Below are positions 1 through 11,600 of a stretch of 64,000 bases of DNA, piece by piece. The notes beneath the pieces were generated by a model. The model did no database searches. It was given only the letters and a program-made list of their open reading frames with translations, and had not been told where the DNA came from. The stretch comes from Planctomycetota bacterium (GTDB taxonomy: Bacteria > Planctomycetota > Phycisphaerae > Phycisphaerales > Zrk34): positions 1 to 64,000 of the forward strand of contig WGMD01000012.1 in NCBI GenBank assembly GCA_016125255.1, read 5' to 3'. How positions within the stretch are numbered: the stretch's first letter is position 1; each line of letters starts with the position of its first letter. Both the position numbers and the translations under genes were made by a program.

Positions 1-1785
1 ACCGATCAATTTCGCCTCATCCCACATCCGTCCCACGAAGTAGGTGGCGAACGGGGTGTCGTCGGCGTAATAACCGCCAGGCACTACCACTCCTGGAATT
101 CCCATGATGTTGACGCCGCTGCCAGGCGTGCGACTGATGGCCGTCGTGGCGCTCAGGTCGGGCACAGGCGCAGCAAGCTGCGGCATGACGAGCGCGTCCA
201 GATCGAAGGTATCCATGATTTCGTGAAACAGCGCGCGCATCGCATCACGACGCTCGAAGTAGGGAACCAAGTCGGCGCGCGTCGCAGGATCCTCTTCCGA
301 AGACGCAGTTCGCTGCAGAGGCAGGTCGTACCAAGGTACGGCCGACAACGAATTGAACTCGGCCACCGAATTGATCGTCGACTCGCCGAGACGCCCGAAA
401 TACTGGTTGATGTCGTAGGAAAACGTGTTGGAACTAGGCACGCTCTGATTCAACTCGCGATACCCCGACCCAAGGAACGGGTCTGCCACAAGCGTCGCGC
501 CTTCGGCCGCCAGGACGTCAAGTTCCCGCTGAAATAGCGCCTGAGTTTCCGGCGTCAGGACCACGCTATTCCAACCCGGTCCGTACACTCCGATCCTCGC
601 GCCTTGCAGCGATGTGGCGTCCAGTGCGCTTACGTAGCCGTCGACCGGCAGTTTGCCGATGGCTTCAATCGTCTTGGGGTCATCGGGCGTGTAACCGGCG
701 ATCACGTCCATCATGGCCGCCGCATCTTTCACTGTCTTGGCCAAAGGCCCCATCACGTCGCGAAAGTACCCTTGCCCCGGCATGACGCCGGTCGAGGGAA
801 TCAATCCGAACGTGGGCCGAATGCCCACCAGCGAGTTGGCCGACGCCGGATTGGTGATGGACGAGCCGGTTTCGACCTGGGTCCATGAGATATGGCTTCG
901 GACGCCGCGGCAGGCGCCGCGCTTGGTGACGAAGTTGTAGATGCCGCCCTTGCCGGTTTCGTCGCCGGGGTACCAGTTCTGAATCGTCGAGTATTTGATC
1001 TTCGCATCGTCGAGGGCGATGAGCTCGACGACCGCGGCGTGAAGCTGATTTTCATCGCGCTGCGGGGCGGTGCAGCCCTCGAGGTAGGACACGCTGGCGC
1101 CTTTGTCGGCGATAATGAGCGTGCGCTCGAACTGGCCGGTGTTCTGGGCGTTGATGCGGAAGTAGGTGCTCAATTCCATCGGGCACTTGACGCCCTCGGG
1201 GATGTAGACGAAGGACCCATCGGTGAAGACGGCGGAGTTGAGCGTGGCGAAAAAGTTGTCGGAGTAGGGGACGACGGAGCCCATGTATTTCTGCACGAGG
1301 TCCGGGTGCTCGCGGACGGCTTCACCGAAGGAGCAGAAGATGATGCCTAGCTCGCTGAGCTTCTCTTTGAAGGTCGTCGCCACGGAGACGGAGTCGAAGA
1401 CCGCGTCGACGGCGACGCCGGCGAGCTTGGCGCGTTCGTTAAGCGGAATGCCGAGTTTCTCGAATGTCTTGAGAATCTCGGGATCGACCTCATCGAGCGA
1501 AGCGGGCTTCTTTTTGGGGGCGGCGAAGTAGCTCGTCGCCTGATAGTCGATTTTCGGATAGTGCACGAACGCCCAGGTCGGCTCGGTCATGGTGAGCCAG
1601 TGGCGATAGGCCTTGAGGCGCCAGTCGAGCATCCACTGGGGTTCGCCCTTTTTGGCGCTGATGAAGCGGACGGTGTCTTCGCTCAAGCCGGGCGGGGCGA
1701 AGTCCTGCTCGATGTTCGTGGTGAACCCGTGCTTGTACTCGCGTTTGGCTTCGGTGAGCGACTGGATTTCCTGCGTGGTGGTCAT
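1..1785 (-). CDS. sufB: SufB N-terminal part fused in frame to C-terminal half of an amidase (partial, chimeric)
   Basis: One uninterrupted minus-strand frame starts at ATG 1785 and runs off the left edge (595 codons). Residues 1 to about 305 are SufB, the scaffold subunit of the SufBCD Fe-S assembly complex: it has the KRGACRGV and ISWTQVETG stretch typical of the family. From the shared motif ETGSSIT (residues 305-311) the frame continues as an amidase-signature enzyme: [14 protein letters not shown], then [20 protein letters not shown], and near the edge [16 protein letters not shown]. The amidase part lacks its N-terminal Lys and cis-Ser region, and SufB lacks its C-terminal third including the SufC/SufD contact region, so neither half looks functional. 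Codon use also shifts: the SufB half is strongly C-ending, the amidase half uses many A-, T- and G-ending codons. The start overlaps the upstream regulator by ATGA. The identity of both halves is clear; whether the join is biological is not. Confidence 0.85.
   Translation of the reverse strand, partial: MTTTQEIQSLTEAKREYKHGFTTNIEQDFAPPGLSEDTVRFISAKKGEPQWMLDWRLKAYRHWLTMTEPTWAFVHYPKIDYQATSYFAAPKKKPASLDEVDPEILKTFEKLGIPLNERAKLAGVAVDAVFDSVSVATTFKEKLSELGIIFCSFGEAVREHPDLVQKYMGSVVPYSDNFFATLNSAVFTDGSFVYIPEGVKCPMELSTYFRINAQNTGQFERTLIIADKGASVSYLEGCTAPQRDENQLHAAVVELIALDDAKIKYSTIQNWYPGDETGKGGIYNFVTKRGACRGVRSHISWTQVETGSSITNPASANSLVGIRPTFGLIPSTGVMPGQGYFRDVMGPLAKTVKDAAAMMDVIAGYTPDDPKTIEAIGKLPVDGYVSALDATSLQGARIGVYGPGWNSVVLTPETQALFQRELDVLAAEGATLVADPFLGSGYRELNQSVPSSNTFSYDINQYFGRLGESTINSVAEFNSLSAVPWYDLPLQRTASSEEDPATRADLVPYFERRDAMRALFHEIMDTFDLDALVMPQLAAPVPDLSATTAISRTPGSGVNIMGIPGVVVPGGYYADDTPFATYFVGRMWDEAKLIG
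853..873 (-). other. SufB/amidase junction motif (ETGSSIT)
   Basis: These 21 bases encode ETGSSIT. SufB proteins have a VETGSAIT-type sequence here and amidases have an ETGSSI-type sequence around the nucleophilic Ser, so either parent could supply it. Upstream (higher coordinates) the protein is SufB, downstream it is amidase. A crossover inside a short identical stretch fits homology-driven recombination, an amplification chimera or a k-mer misjoin equally well. Confidence 0.7.
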
Positions 1786-2249
1786 GCTCGAACTCCGGTG
1801 CGCGTCAGACTCACGGAAGCGGGGCTCTCGATCAGGTCGCTGAGCTTGACGGAGGCGAGGAACCCGCGGGTCAGGTCGTTGAAGCGCTGCATCGGCGTGG
1901 TGACGGGGCAGCCGGGCATCACGGCACAGGCGGCGCAGGCGTTCTCTTCGTTCTCGTCGCAGCAGGCGGCGACCTTGATCTGCCCTTCGGTCGCCTCGAT
2001 GATCTGCAGAAGCGAGATCTTCGAGGGATCGTGGCAGAGGATGTACCCCCCGCCGGCCCCGCGGCGCGAGCAGAGCACGCCTCCGCGGTGCAGGTCCTTG
2101 AGCACGTTCATCAAGAGGGCCGCCGGAAGCTGGTGCCGCTCCGCTATCTCACGTGCTGACAAGGGATTGTCGTGCCCGCCTTCCTGTTGAGCCAGGGCGG
2201 AGAGGGCGACGAGGGCGTAGTCGGTTTTTCGTGTGAGACTGAAGCTCAT
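1782..2249 (-). CDS. Rrf2-family (SufR/IscR-like) transcriptional regulator
   Basis: A 155-residue protein starting [16 protein letters not shown], the standard beginning of Rrf2 regulators; an upstream in-frame start at 2303 would add 18 atypical residues and lie inside the promoter. The N-terminal winged helix is followed by a wing with [10 protein letters not shown] and then a Cys-rich stretch with CC, C-x2-C and a further Cys (about residues 94-113), matching the three-Cys region that binds an Fe-S cluster in IscR/SufR. Its stop overlaps the sufB start (ATGA at 1785-1782), so the two are translationally coupled. It probably represses the suf operon and itself in response to Fe-S status. 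The family is clear; choosing between SufR and IscR is inference from context. Confidence 0.9.
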   Translation of the reverse strand: MSFSLTRKTDYALVALSALAQQEGGHDNPLSAREIAERHQLPAALLMNVLKDLHRGGVLCSRRGAGGGYILCHDPSKISLLQIIEATEGQIKVAACCDENEENACAACAVMPGCPVTTPMQRFNDLTRGFLASVKLSDLIESPASVSLTRTGVRA

Positions 2250-2293
2250 GGTTGGGGTTGATAATGGGTCGGAGGAAGTTGTGGTCCAAGTAA

Positions 2294-2322
2294 TTAATAG
2301 CACTATATCAGTACGGTTTCAA
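2294..2322 (-). promoter_or_regulatory. Promoter of the Rrf2-sufB operon with internal inverted repeat
   Basis: On the minus strand TTGAAA (2322-2317) and TATTAA (2299-2294) are separated by exactly 17 bases. The spacer and -10 region carry ATAG-tg-CTAT, a short palindrome that could be the operator for the downstream Rrf2 regulator. Predicted transcription start is near 2287, leaving a leader of about 40 nt. Confidence 0.65.
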
Positions 2323-2430
2323 GGGACCCGGCTCAAGGAATCGGGCGAGGAGGGGGAGAATGTTCATAACTTACCCTGATGGCAAGGGAAGCGGGGCGGC
2401 GGGGCGGGTGATGAACGTGGATTGCGCATC

Positions 2431-2459
2431 TTGACAGGTTATTCGTTACTCATTATTTT
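2431..2459 (+). promoter_or_regulatory. Sigma-70-type promoter for the giant LEPR gene
   Basis: TTGACA (2431-2436), a 17-base spacer and TATTTT (2454-2459). It lies in an AT-rich island upstream of the only plus-strand gene nearby. The predicted start near 2466 gives a 5' leader of about 190 nt before ATG 2658. I recognise no known riboswitch in the leader; it contains a small CTCCCG/CGGGAG hairpin at 2479-2498. Confidence 0.65.
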
Positions 2460-2657
2460 GACAGTCCCTAGCTGCATACTCCCGGTCGCTGACGGGAGCC
2501 CCGCTTGCAACGAAGGTGGGATGGCCAAGAGCAAGAGGCACGCTGGGGCTGCGTCTTGGCGCAGAGTGAACAATGGCAACATGCTGCCTGCGACCTTTCG
2601 CGAGGGATCGGCGCAAGTTGATCCGCGATGGAGTGGTTGGCTGGTAGGGAGGCATTC

Positions 2658-5600
2658 ATGGCAAATCGTCAGAAGCGTCGTAGCCGTAGTGAACGTCGTG
2701 CAATTCGTAACCGCATGCGTGCCCGGCTGGCGGCTCGTCGCAGGCTTCAACTGGAGTCCCTTGAGCCGCGCATTCTTCTGACGACCTTGTTTGGCGGAGA
2801 AGTCTTCGAATACATCTCGGCGAACCCGACCAATCCCGCAGCGGGGCAGGCGACGGTGCGCGTGACGGTCGAAGGCGACAACTCGGTCGTCGAAGTCGTC
2901 GCGGTCGACATCGATGACAACAACCAGGCGCTCTTGGGCGATCTGCCGGGCAACATCACCGCCAGCGACATCCGCAACGGCGCGACGATTCTCGGCGGCG
3001 CCGGCGGCGCGCAGGGCGTGCAGCTCATCGGCCAGACGCCCATCAACGAACCGACCACCGCGCCCGGCGACATCGGACTCAACAACGGCGCGGACATCAA
3101 TTTCCAGGCGCTGGCCAGCGCGCCGGAAGTCGAGAACGGCATCACCTATGGGTTCAACATCGGCGACGTGACGGTCAACGGCAACGATCGCACCGTCGTG
3201 CAGCTTGCGGACCTGAGCACGACAAACGGCGGCGCGACCGTCGATGCCGTGTTCCATCAGGGCACGCTCGGCGAGGACATCGTCGGCGCGATCGACAACA
3301 CCAACACGCCCGGCGTGACGCTCAATAACGTGCAGGCCAGCGCGATTGATCCGACGACCGGCCTGATGTACGTGATCAACAACGAGGGCGGGCAGGCGGT
3401 GCTGTATCAGCTCAACCGCTCCTCCGGCGCGATCATTCAGAGCTTCGGCCCGCTGACGAACACGACGACCGGCCGGGCACTGACGGGCGCGAGCGTCGAA
3501 GCGATGGCCTTCCGCGCCGACGGCACGCTGTTTTTCATCACGCGCGACTACGACGGCAACGGCAACGCCGACGCGAGCGGGCTGGCCTCCGGGCCGGACC
3601 CCGATGGCGCGGGCCCGCTGACCGCGCCGACGTCCAATCAGGACGTGGCGCTGGTGAACCTGGGCCTCGCGACGGCGCCGGGCTTCGATGCGAACTTCAC
3701 CAACGCCGAAGCGCAGTCGATCACGACCGGCGGATTCGAGATCACGACGCGCGTGACCGGCATGGCGTTCCATCCGACGAACGGCCAGCTTTTCGCCACC
3801 TCGCTGATTCTCGACGATCAGGATGCGCCGACGGGGACGAACCTGCTTCGTATGACGGTCGGCGCGGGCGCGACGGTGGCGGCGACGAACGTCGGAACCA
3901 TTGACGCCGGCGGCGACGTGATCATTCAGGCCGTGGCGTTCACCACGACGTACAACATCAACACCGGCGCCGAGACGCCGATCCTCGTGGGCATCGATCA
4001 CAGCCAGGCGGACACCAACGGCGTGACGCAGGCCCGCATGGTGCTCATCGCTACCGGCGCGCCGGGCAACTCGTCGCTCTTGAGCGAAGCGGGCGCGATC
4101 GAGACGGTCAGCGGCCTTTCGAGCTTCACCGAGCCGGGCCAGACCCGCCCGCTGCTTTACGCCATCTCCGACAACGGCGCGAATCTGATCCGCGGGTCGG
4201 CCGTGGTGCTCCCGATGGACGGCGAGATGGGCACGACCGCCATGCGCGCCATCACCGCCGCCGACTTCCATCCGATCGTCGGGTCGGCCAACGACGGACT
4301 GCTGTTCTTCATCGGTCAGGACGGCGACTCGAGCATCGACCGGCTCTGGTCCGTCGACGTGACGCTGGGCAATCGCTCGGCGATTCAGAACAGTCTGCGC
4401 ATGGTCGGCAACTTCGGCGAGAATGCGAATAATGCGCGCAACATTACGGCGATGGTCTTCGACCAGACCTCCGACACGACCGCGCGGCTGATCGTCTACG
4501 ATGCGGCCAACCAGGTCCTGAGTCTCATCGACAACCTCAACGCCACCGCCACCGCCGACTTCAACGATGACTCCGACGCGGACACGGCGATCCGGCCGAT
4601 CTATCGCAATCAGTCCTTCGGCACGCGCATCACGGGGCTCGCGGTGCTCGAAACGCCCGATGCGAACGGCGAAGCGGCGCCCGAAGAGTTCGTCATCGCC
4701 ATCGACAACAACGGCGCCAACAGCAACCTGATCCGCATCCGTCTGGAGGATCAGGTCGATCGCGGCGGCGTCGATAAGGATGACACGAACGTGTACATCC
4801 TCGGCCCGCTTCCCGATCCGACGGACAACGCCGGGGCGCGCCGCGGGGCGAATCTGCAGGACCTGACCTGGAATCCCGTGCTGGCCAATCCGTTCACCGG
4901 CGAGCAGGGCGTGCTGCTGGCGACTGACGCATCCGACGACAGTCTGCTCTACATCGACAGCCGGGCGCGCTTCCCCACGGCCGACTCGTTCCTGATCTAC
5001 GTCTCGCAGGGCGACGCCAACACCGTCATCACCGTCTCGGTGATCGAAGATGCGGACAATCAGGTATTCGCCGACCCCGATGGCCAGCGCGAAGCGCTGC
5101 CGTTCGGCGGCGGGCCCTCGACGCCGACCTCATTCCGCGTCGCCAATGCGCAGTCCGGGCAGTTGGTGCTGGTGACCGGCAACGCCGAAACCGGCGGTGC
5201 GCTGCTGGGCGCTCGCACGGAGGACTTGAACGTGGTCGGCGCCGGCGCTGGGGCGGACGATCGCATTCCGATTCTGCTGGGCGATCTGCAGACCGTCGGC
5301 GTGCAGCAGCAGGTGACGGTCGGTGTGATCCCGTCGCTCTTTGACATGCTGCCCAATGATCCGGACAACGAGTTCAACCCGGGCGTGCTGGTCACGGAAA
5401 GTCTGCTCAAGTTCGTTTCCGCCGCGTCGGGTCTTTCCGCCAAGGTCATGGGGGCGAACCTCGACAACATCCGTGAGATGACGGTGACGCGCGACGGCAG
5501 CGGCATTTTCGTGGTCAACGAGCCGACCGCGCTTCAGCGCCAGCAGGCCGCCGCCGCCGCCGCGGTCAACAATCCGATCGTCGGCAACATCGGCACGCTG

Positions 5601-8600
5601 CCGACGCCGGACGTGTCGGCGAACGTGGGCATGCTCATCGACGCCATGGACCTGGACCCCAACGCCTTCAGCGCTCAGGTGGCCTGGCCCTTCCAGATGG
5701 CGCCGGGCGATCCGTTCACGCTGACCTACAGCTACAGCAATCTGCTGGACGGCGGATTGGCGGGCGGTCTGACCGCGACGCAGATTCGTGCGGCGATCGA
5801 GGAAGGTCTGGCGCTTTGGGCGCAGTTCGTGCCCATCAACTTCGTGGAAGTGCCGGACGTCGGTCCGCTGCCCGACGACGCCGATACGCCCTACACCGCT
5901 GGCGCGCTGCCGCTCTTGCGCATCGGACATCACTTCATCGACGGCGCCTCGGGCGCGAACGTGCTGGCGCATGCCTTCTTCCCGGATCCGCTCAATCCGA
6001 CGCAGTCGGGTCTGGCGGGCGACCTGCACTTCGACGATGGCAATACGTGGGACTACACGCAGCTTCTTGAAGTCTTCGTGCATGAACTGGGTCACGCTCT
6101 GGGTCTGGGCCACTCCACGACCGTGTCCAACCGCGTGGGCGATCCGGGCCCCGCCGGCCCGCCGATCATGAACCCGTTCCTGCAGGACCTGTACAACGGT
6201 CCGGGCTCGGCGTTCCTGTTCCAGGATGACGTGGACGGCATTCAGGCGCTCTACGGCGCCGGCGTCGGATCCGTGACCCCGCTGGCCAGCGGCGCGGCCG
6301 CGTCCGGCAACGGCGCGACCCTCGCCACCCTCGGCGCGACCGGCTCCGCCATCGCCACCGTCAGCATCACCGACGCCCGCACCGGCGATCCGCTGTTCGA
6401 CATCCAGGGTCTGGACATGGCCGATGTCGATTTCGACGGCCAGCCCAACTTCGGCAGGACCATCGGCACCAGCGGCGAAGACATGTTCGCCATTCTCGAC
6501 GTCGATGACCCGATCCCGCAGGACGATTTGGGCAACGTCGCCGGCGGTTTGAACATTGTCGCCGTCACCGTTCAGCCCGGCGGCACGACGTACGCCATCA
6601 ACTCCAACGGCGGCGAGTTCGAACTCTACAAGATCACACGCAGTCTCCGCGACGGCACCGTCACCGGCGCGACTCTCATCGGTTCGATCACCGACTTTAA
6701 CGGCGTTCCGATCACCGATGTCAATTCCATCGAAACGAATCCGAACACCGGCTTGCTGTTCATCGTCGGCACCGACGCCGACGGCGATCAGGCGCTCTTC
6801 ACCGTGTTGCCCCAGGCTGTCGAACTCGACCAGTCCGAAACCCCGCCGACGATCGGCGACGGTGATGACGAAGTGCTCGCTACGCCGGTCGCCAAGCTCA
6901 ACGGCGGCGGCGTGACCGATTCCGTCACCGGGCTCTCGTTTACGCTGACCGGCACGACACTCTTCGGCGCTCAGACCGTCGGCGGCGTCAGTCATCTCAT
7001 CACGATCGACACCGCCAACGGAAATGTGACCGATCTGGGTGAAATCGACGTCGACAGTGATGGGGATCTGGTGGGCGATCAGACCGTCGTTGTGGCGGGT
7101 CTGGACTTCAACTCCGAGACCGGCTCGCTGCTGGCGATCGACCGCGGCGGATCGTCCGGCGGCGGACGCATCATCAAGATCATCGTCGCCGACCCGACCG
7201 TCTCGCGCCAGTACACCGACCCCGGCACCGTCGACGCCACGCTCGGCGGCTACTCCGCGGACACGCACGGGTTCATGTTCAGCATCGACAACGCCTCCGG
7301 CGATCTGCTCCGCAGTCTTCAGGACCTGCCCACGCTCGGCACGATTGATCCCACGAGCGGCTCGTTCTTCATCATCGGCGTGATCCCCGGCGTCGATCAT
7401 GTCGACGCCATGGCGTTCAGCCCCGGCGAAGGCGCGACCCCCGGACAGCAGGGCCTTTACATCGCCGCCGACGGACAGCTCTTTGAAGTCAATTACACCC
7501 TCGTCACGCCGAGCTCGATCACCGTCGACAGTCTGACGACGATCGGACAGACGATCGACCCGGCGACGTTCCGCACCGTGACGATCGACTCGATGGACTT
7601 CGACCGTGCGGGCAATCTGTTCGGACACGACGCGGCGCTGGGCCGACTCGTCGATATCGACATCACGAGCGGCTTCGTCGGCACGCAGACCGCCACGACG
7701 CAGGGCTCGCTGCGCCCGACCGTCGGCGCGATCGCCTTCGACTTCGCCAACGATCGCTTCCTCGCCTCCGACAACGCCTTCTCCAAGGTCCAGCTCGCCA
7801 ACGAAGCGAACGTCACCGAGTCCGCGGCCCTGATGGAAATCATCGGCACGCACAGCAACTCCGCCAAGCCGCAGGACATCGGCAGTCTGCTCTACGCCGG
7901 TGCGGTTACGGGCGTGGTCAACATCAGCGGGTCCGTCGATACGTTCTACGCCGGCTGGCTCCTGACCGGCAACACCGCCGGCGATCTGGAATTCACCGTC
8001 TCCTCGACCGGCCCGTCGCTGCCCGCCAACTTCACCGTCGCCGGCGATCTGCGCAATCTCCTGACGACCGGGTCCATCGGCACGCTGACCAACAACTCCG
8101 CCGCGCCGACCTACATGACCGGGTTCGATTTGCAGGTCAACGGCCGCGTGGGTCAGATCCGCTCCCTCGCCGACCTCATCGGTCAGTTCAACATCGTCAA
8201 CGACCCCGGTTCCAACAGTCTGACGGCTCAGACGCTCCTCCAGACCGAGCTCGAAGCCCGCAATCAGCGCCTCGACGGAACCATTTCCGAAGGCGATATC
8301 TTCAACGACGGTTTCATCGACAATTTCAATAACTCGTTCCTCAACGATACGTTCGACACCGCTCAGCGACTGGGCACGATCCGCAACGGCGTCCTCGGAC
8401 AGCAGGATGTCGTCGCCGTGCAGGGCACGCTGCGCAACGGCGATCCGGACTTCACGACGATCGATCCGTTCGACGATGTGATCGACTACTACTCCGTCGC
8501 GCTCATGGCCGGGCAGACCGTCACCGTGCAGCTCACGACGCTGGGCCTGCTGCCTTTGAACATCGGCGTGTTCGATCCCGATGGCCGCCTCGTCTACACC

Positions 8601-11600
8601 GACTATGACAATCTCAATCCCGACCTGGTGCAGAATCAGGCCTTCCAGTTCACCGCCGACCGCCCCGGCGAATGGCGCTTCGCCATCGCGTTCCCCGGCG
8701 ATGTGAACTTCAACGGCATCGAGGACGGCGATGAAGTCCAGACGCGCATCAGCATCGACGATCCCTACCTGTTGACGATCCTCGGCGCCGGCGAGATGGG
8801 GCTCGGCGGCCTCGTCGTCGACGGCAACTTCTACAACCATCCCTCCGTCGACAACGTCACCGTCCTGCGCGGCGACTTCGGCGGCCTGTCCGTCGGCGGC
8901 AACTACTTCAACGAACTGGTCAACGGCCTGACCGGCGACGTGTCCAACTCGATCACGGTCGGTCTGGGCAATCTGCGGTCGGTCGAAGCCGGTGAAATCG
9001 GCTCCGGCACCAACACGTTCGGCCTGGGCCCGATCATCGATGTGCCCAACGGCAGCGTCGGCATGGTCCGCTCGCTCGGATCGCACCTGGACCTGGGCGG
9101 CCTCGGCCAGCGCGCCGTCGGCGGATTCGCCGGCATCACTACCGGCGGCAACATTCAGGTCATCGACGGTCCCAACGCCAACATCGACGTCTTCCTTGTC
9201 GCCAGCGGCGGCCTGGGCGTGCTGCGCGGCAGCAGCATGACGCCCCCCGCGCTGCCCTTCATCGCCCTCAATGCCGACCGCACCGGCAACGACGGCATCC
9301 TCGATCTGATGGACTTCGCCGGGAACATCTTCGCCCCGAACCTCTCGACCGGTCCCGGCGGCAATGTCCGCTATGCCCGTGTCGGCGGCTCGATCGCCGA
9401 GAACCCGCTCTTCGGCGGCGGGCAGGCCATCACCATGCATTCCGCCGGCGCTCCGGTGTTCATCACCGATGACGGCGGCGCCTTGTTGAGCATCCGCCCG
9501 ACGGTCAACGGTCTGACCACCAACACCGATGGCTCCGCCGTCACCGCCAATCTCGACATTGTCGGCTTCGGCGTCAGCGGCTCCGGCGGTATCGTTATTA
9601 CCTCGATCACCAGTTCCGGCGGTTTGGACCTGACTGTCAACGCCCAGGCCACGCGCGGCTCCGCCGAAGTCGGCGTCATCAATGTCAACGGCGCTGGTAC
9701 GGCGGTCTCTCTCGGCGCCGACGGCACGCCGGTCTATCCGACCCCCGCTGCCGGCGCGACGCAGAATGACCTGATCGTCGACCTCAACGCCGGCGCGACC
9801 GGCGGGGCGATCGACGTCCTTCAGATCGTCGGCGGCAACTTCGCACGCATCTTCAATCACACCACCGGCGAACTGATCAACGTCAATGCGTCGAGCATCG
9901 GCGACCTGCGCAGCTTCGGTGAAATCGGCCTTGCCCGCACGCACTTCGGCGGCGACCTGATCGCCAACGCCGTCATCAACAACACCTTCCCCTTCAATCA
10001 GCAGACCACCGGCATCGTCGTCACCGGCTCCGTCGTCAACATCGGCTCGGCGATGGGCATCGGCAACCTGATGATCGGCGGCTCCGTCGCATCGATCAAT
10101 CCCAACGGCGACGTGACCGGCTCCGACCCCGTGACCGCCGACACTGTCGGCGTCTTCGAAGGCATCAACGCCCCGATCGTCATCGGCGGCGACCTGAAGG
10201 GTCTGTCGATCGGCGAAGGCGTCCTGCCTTCCGGCACCGGTGACCTCGCCCGCGCCGGTGTTTTCGTCGGCGGCACCATCGAACGCATCAGCAACTTCAA
10301 CAACCGCGCCGGCTCCGACATCCGCGGCGACATCATGGCCGGCGATCGCATCGGCCGCATCGATCTGACCAACGCGTCCATCGTCAATGCCGACATCCTC
10401 GTCGACAGCGACTTCTCCCACTCGCGCGAGTTCGTCAACACGCTCACGCTCCTGTTCGGCGACGATACCGTCGAAGACCCCATCTTCGAAATCGGGTCGA
10501 TCAACATCACCGGTAACGGCGGTATGATCGGCGCCTTCATCGCCGGTTCGGACATCGGCGACATCAATGTCCGCAGCGGTTTCGGCATCCTCAATTCGCT
10601 CTTCGTATCGCAGGATGACGGCGTTATCCGCAACACCACCGTGGACGGCCTCGGCCTCATCAACGTGACCTTCCTCGGCGGCACCAACCAGGGCAACATC
10701 ACCGCGACCGGCACCGGGGCGACGCTGAATGTTCAGAACTTCAACGAATCGGTGCGCCAGAGCGAAACACTGACCTTCGATCCCTTCAGCGGTCAGACGC
10801 TCAACGGCCTGTACGATCTGCACGCCGCATTGGGCACCACCAGCACCAATCCCGCCATCGACGGCGTCACCACCGCCGGGCAGATCAACACGGTGACCGC
10901 CGCCGGCTCGCGCGATCTGGGCACCGTGCGCGGTTTCAACATCACCGACAGCAGCTTCGATTTCGCCAACTCCATCGCCGCCATCATCACGCTCGACGAC
11001 ATCTCCGGCTCCGAGTTCACGACCGGCCGACTCGGCCAGTTCGTGCCCCGCGGCGACCTGATCGGCACGTCGCTGACGCTGACGGGTCTGGGCGGAAGTC
11101 TGGCCATTCGCGGCGACTTTGACGCCAATTCCTCGATCAACATCAGCGGGCCCAACGCCCGGCTCATCTCCCTGGCCGTCCTCGGCGACTTCGCCGGCAC
11201 GTTCACCAGCGGCGGGTACATCAGCTCCGTCTACATCGCCGGCGACCTGACCGGCTCGTTCACGATTACCGGTCACAACGCCTTCGGCTTCTCGATGGGC
11301 GCATTCCGGCTCGACGGGTCGATGTTCAACAACTCGTTCCTCGTCAACGGCAATGTCAGTTCGATGTTCATCGCCGGCAGTCTCGGCGATCCGACCAACG
11401 CGCTCATCGAAGACACGCTGACCATCAACGGCAACCTCGGCTCGCTGGTCGTCGGCGGCAGCGGTCTGCGGACCCTCGACGGCGCGGCCCTGGCGATGGA
11501 TGTCATGATCCAGGGCGACCTCAATTCGCTGGTCGTCTTCGGCAAGGTCAGTTCGACCGGCTCGGTCACGGTGCGCGGCAACCTGCGCTCCGCCCAGTTC

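Noticed and set aside
223-1531. Plus-strand open frames in the sufB/amidase region
   Set aside because: They are complements of the strongly recognisable minus-strand SufB and amidase sequence.
2466-2657. Cyclic di-GMP or other riboswitch in the giant gene leader
   Set aside because: No recognisable aptamer core was found; only a small hairpin can be seen.
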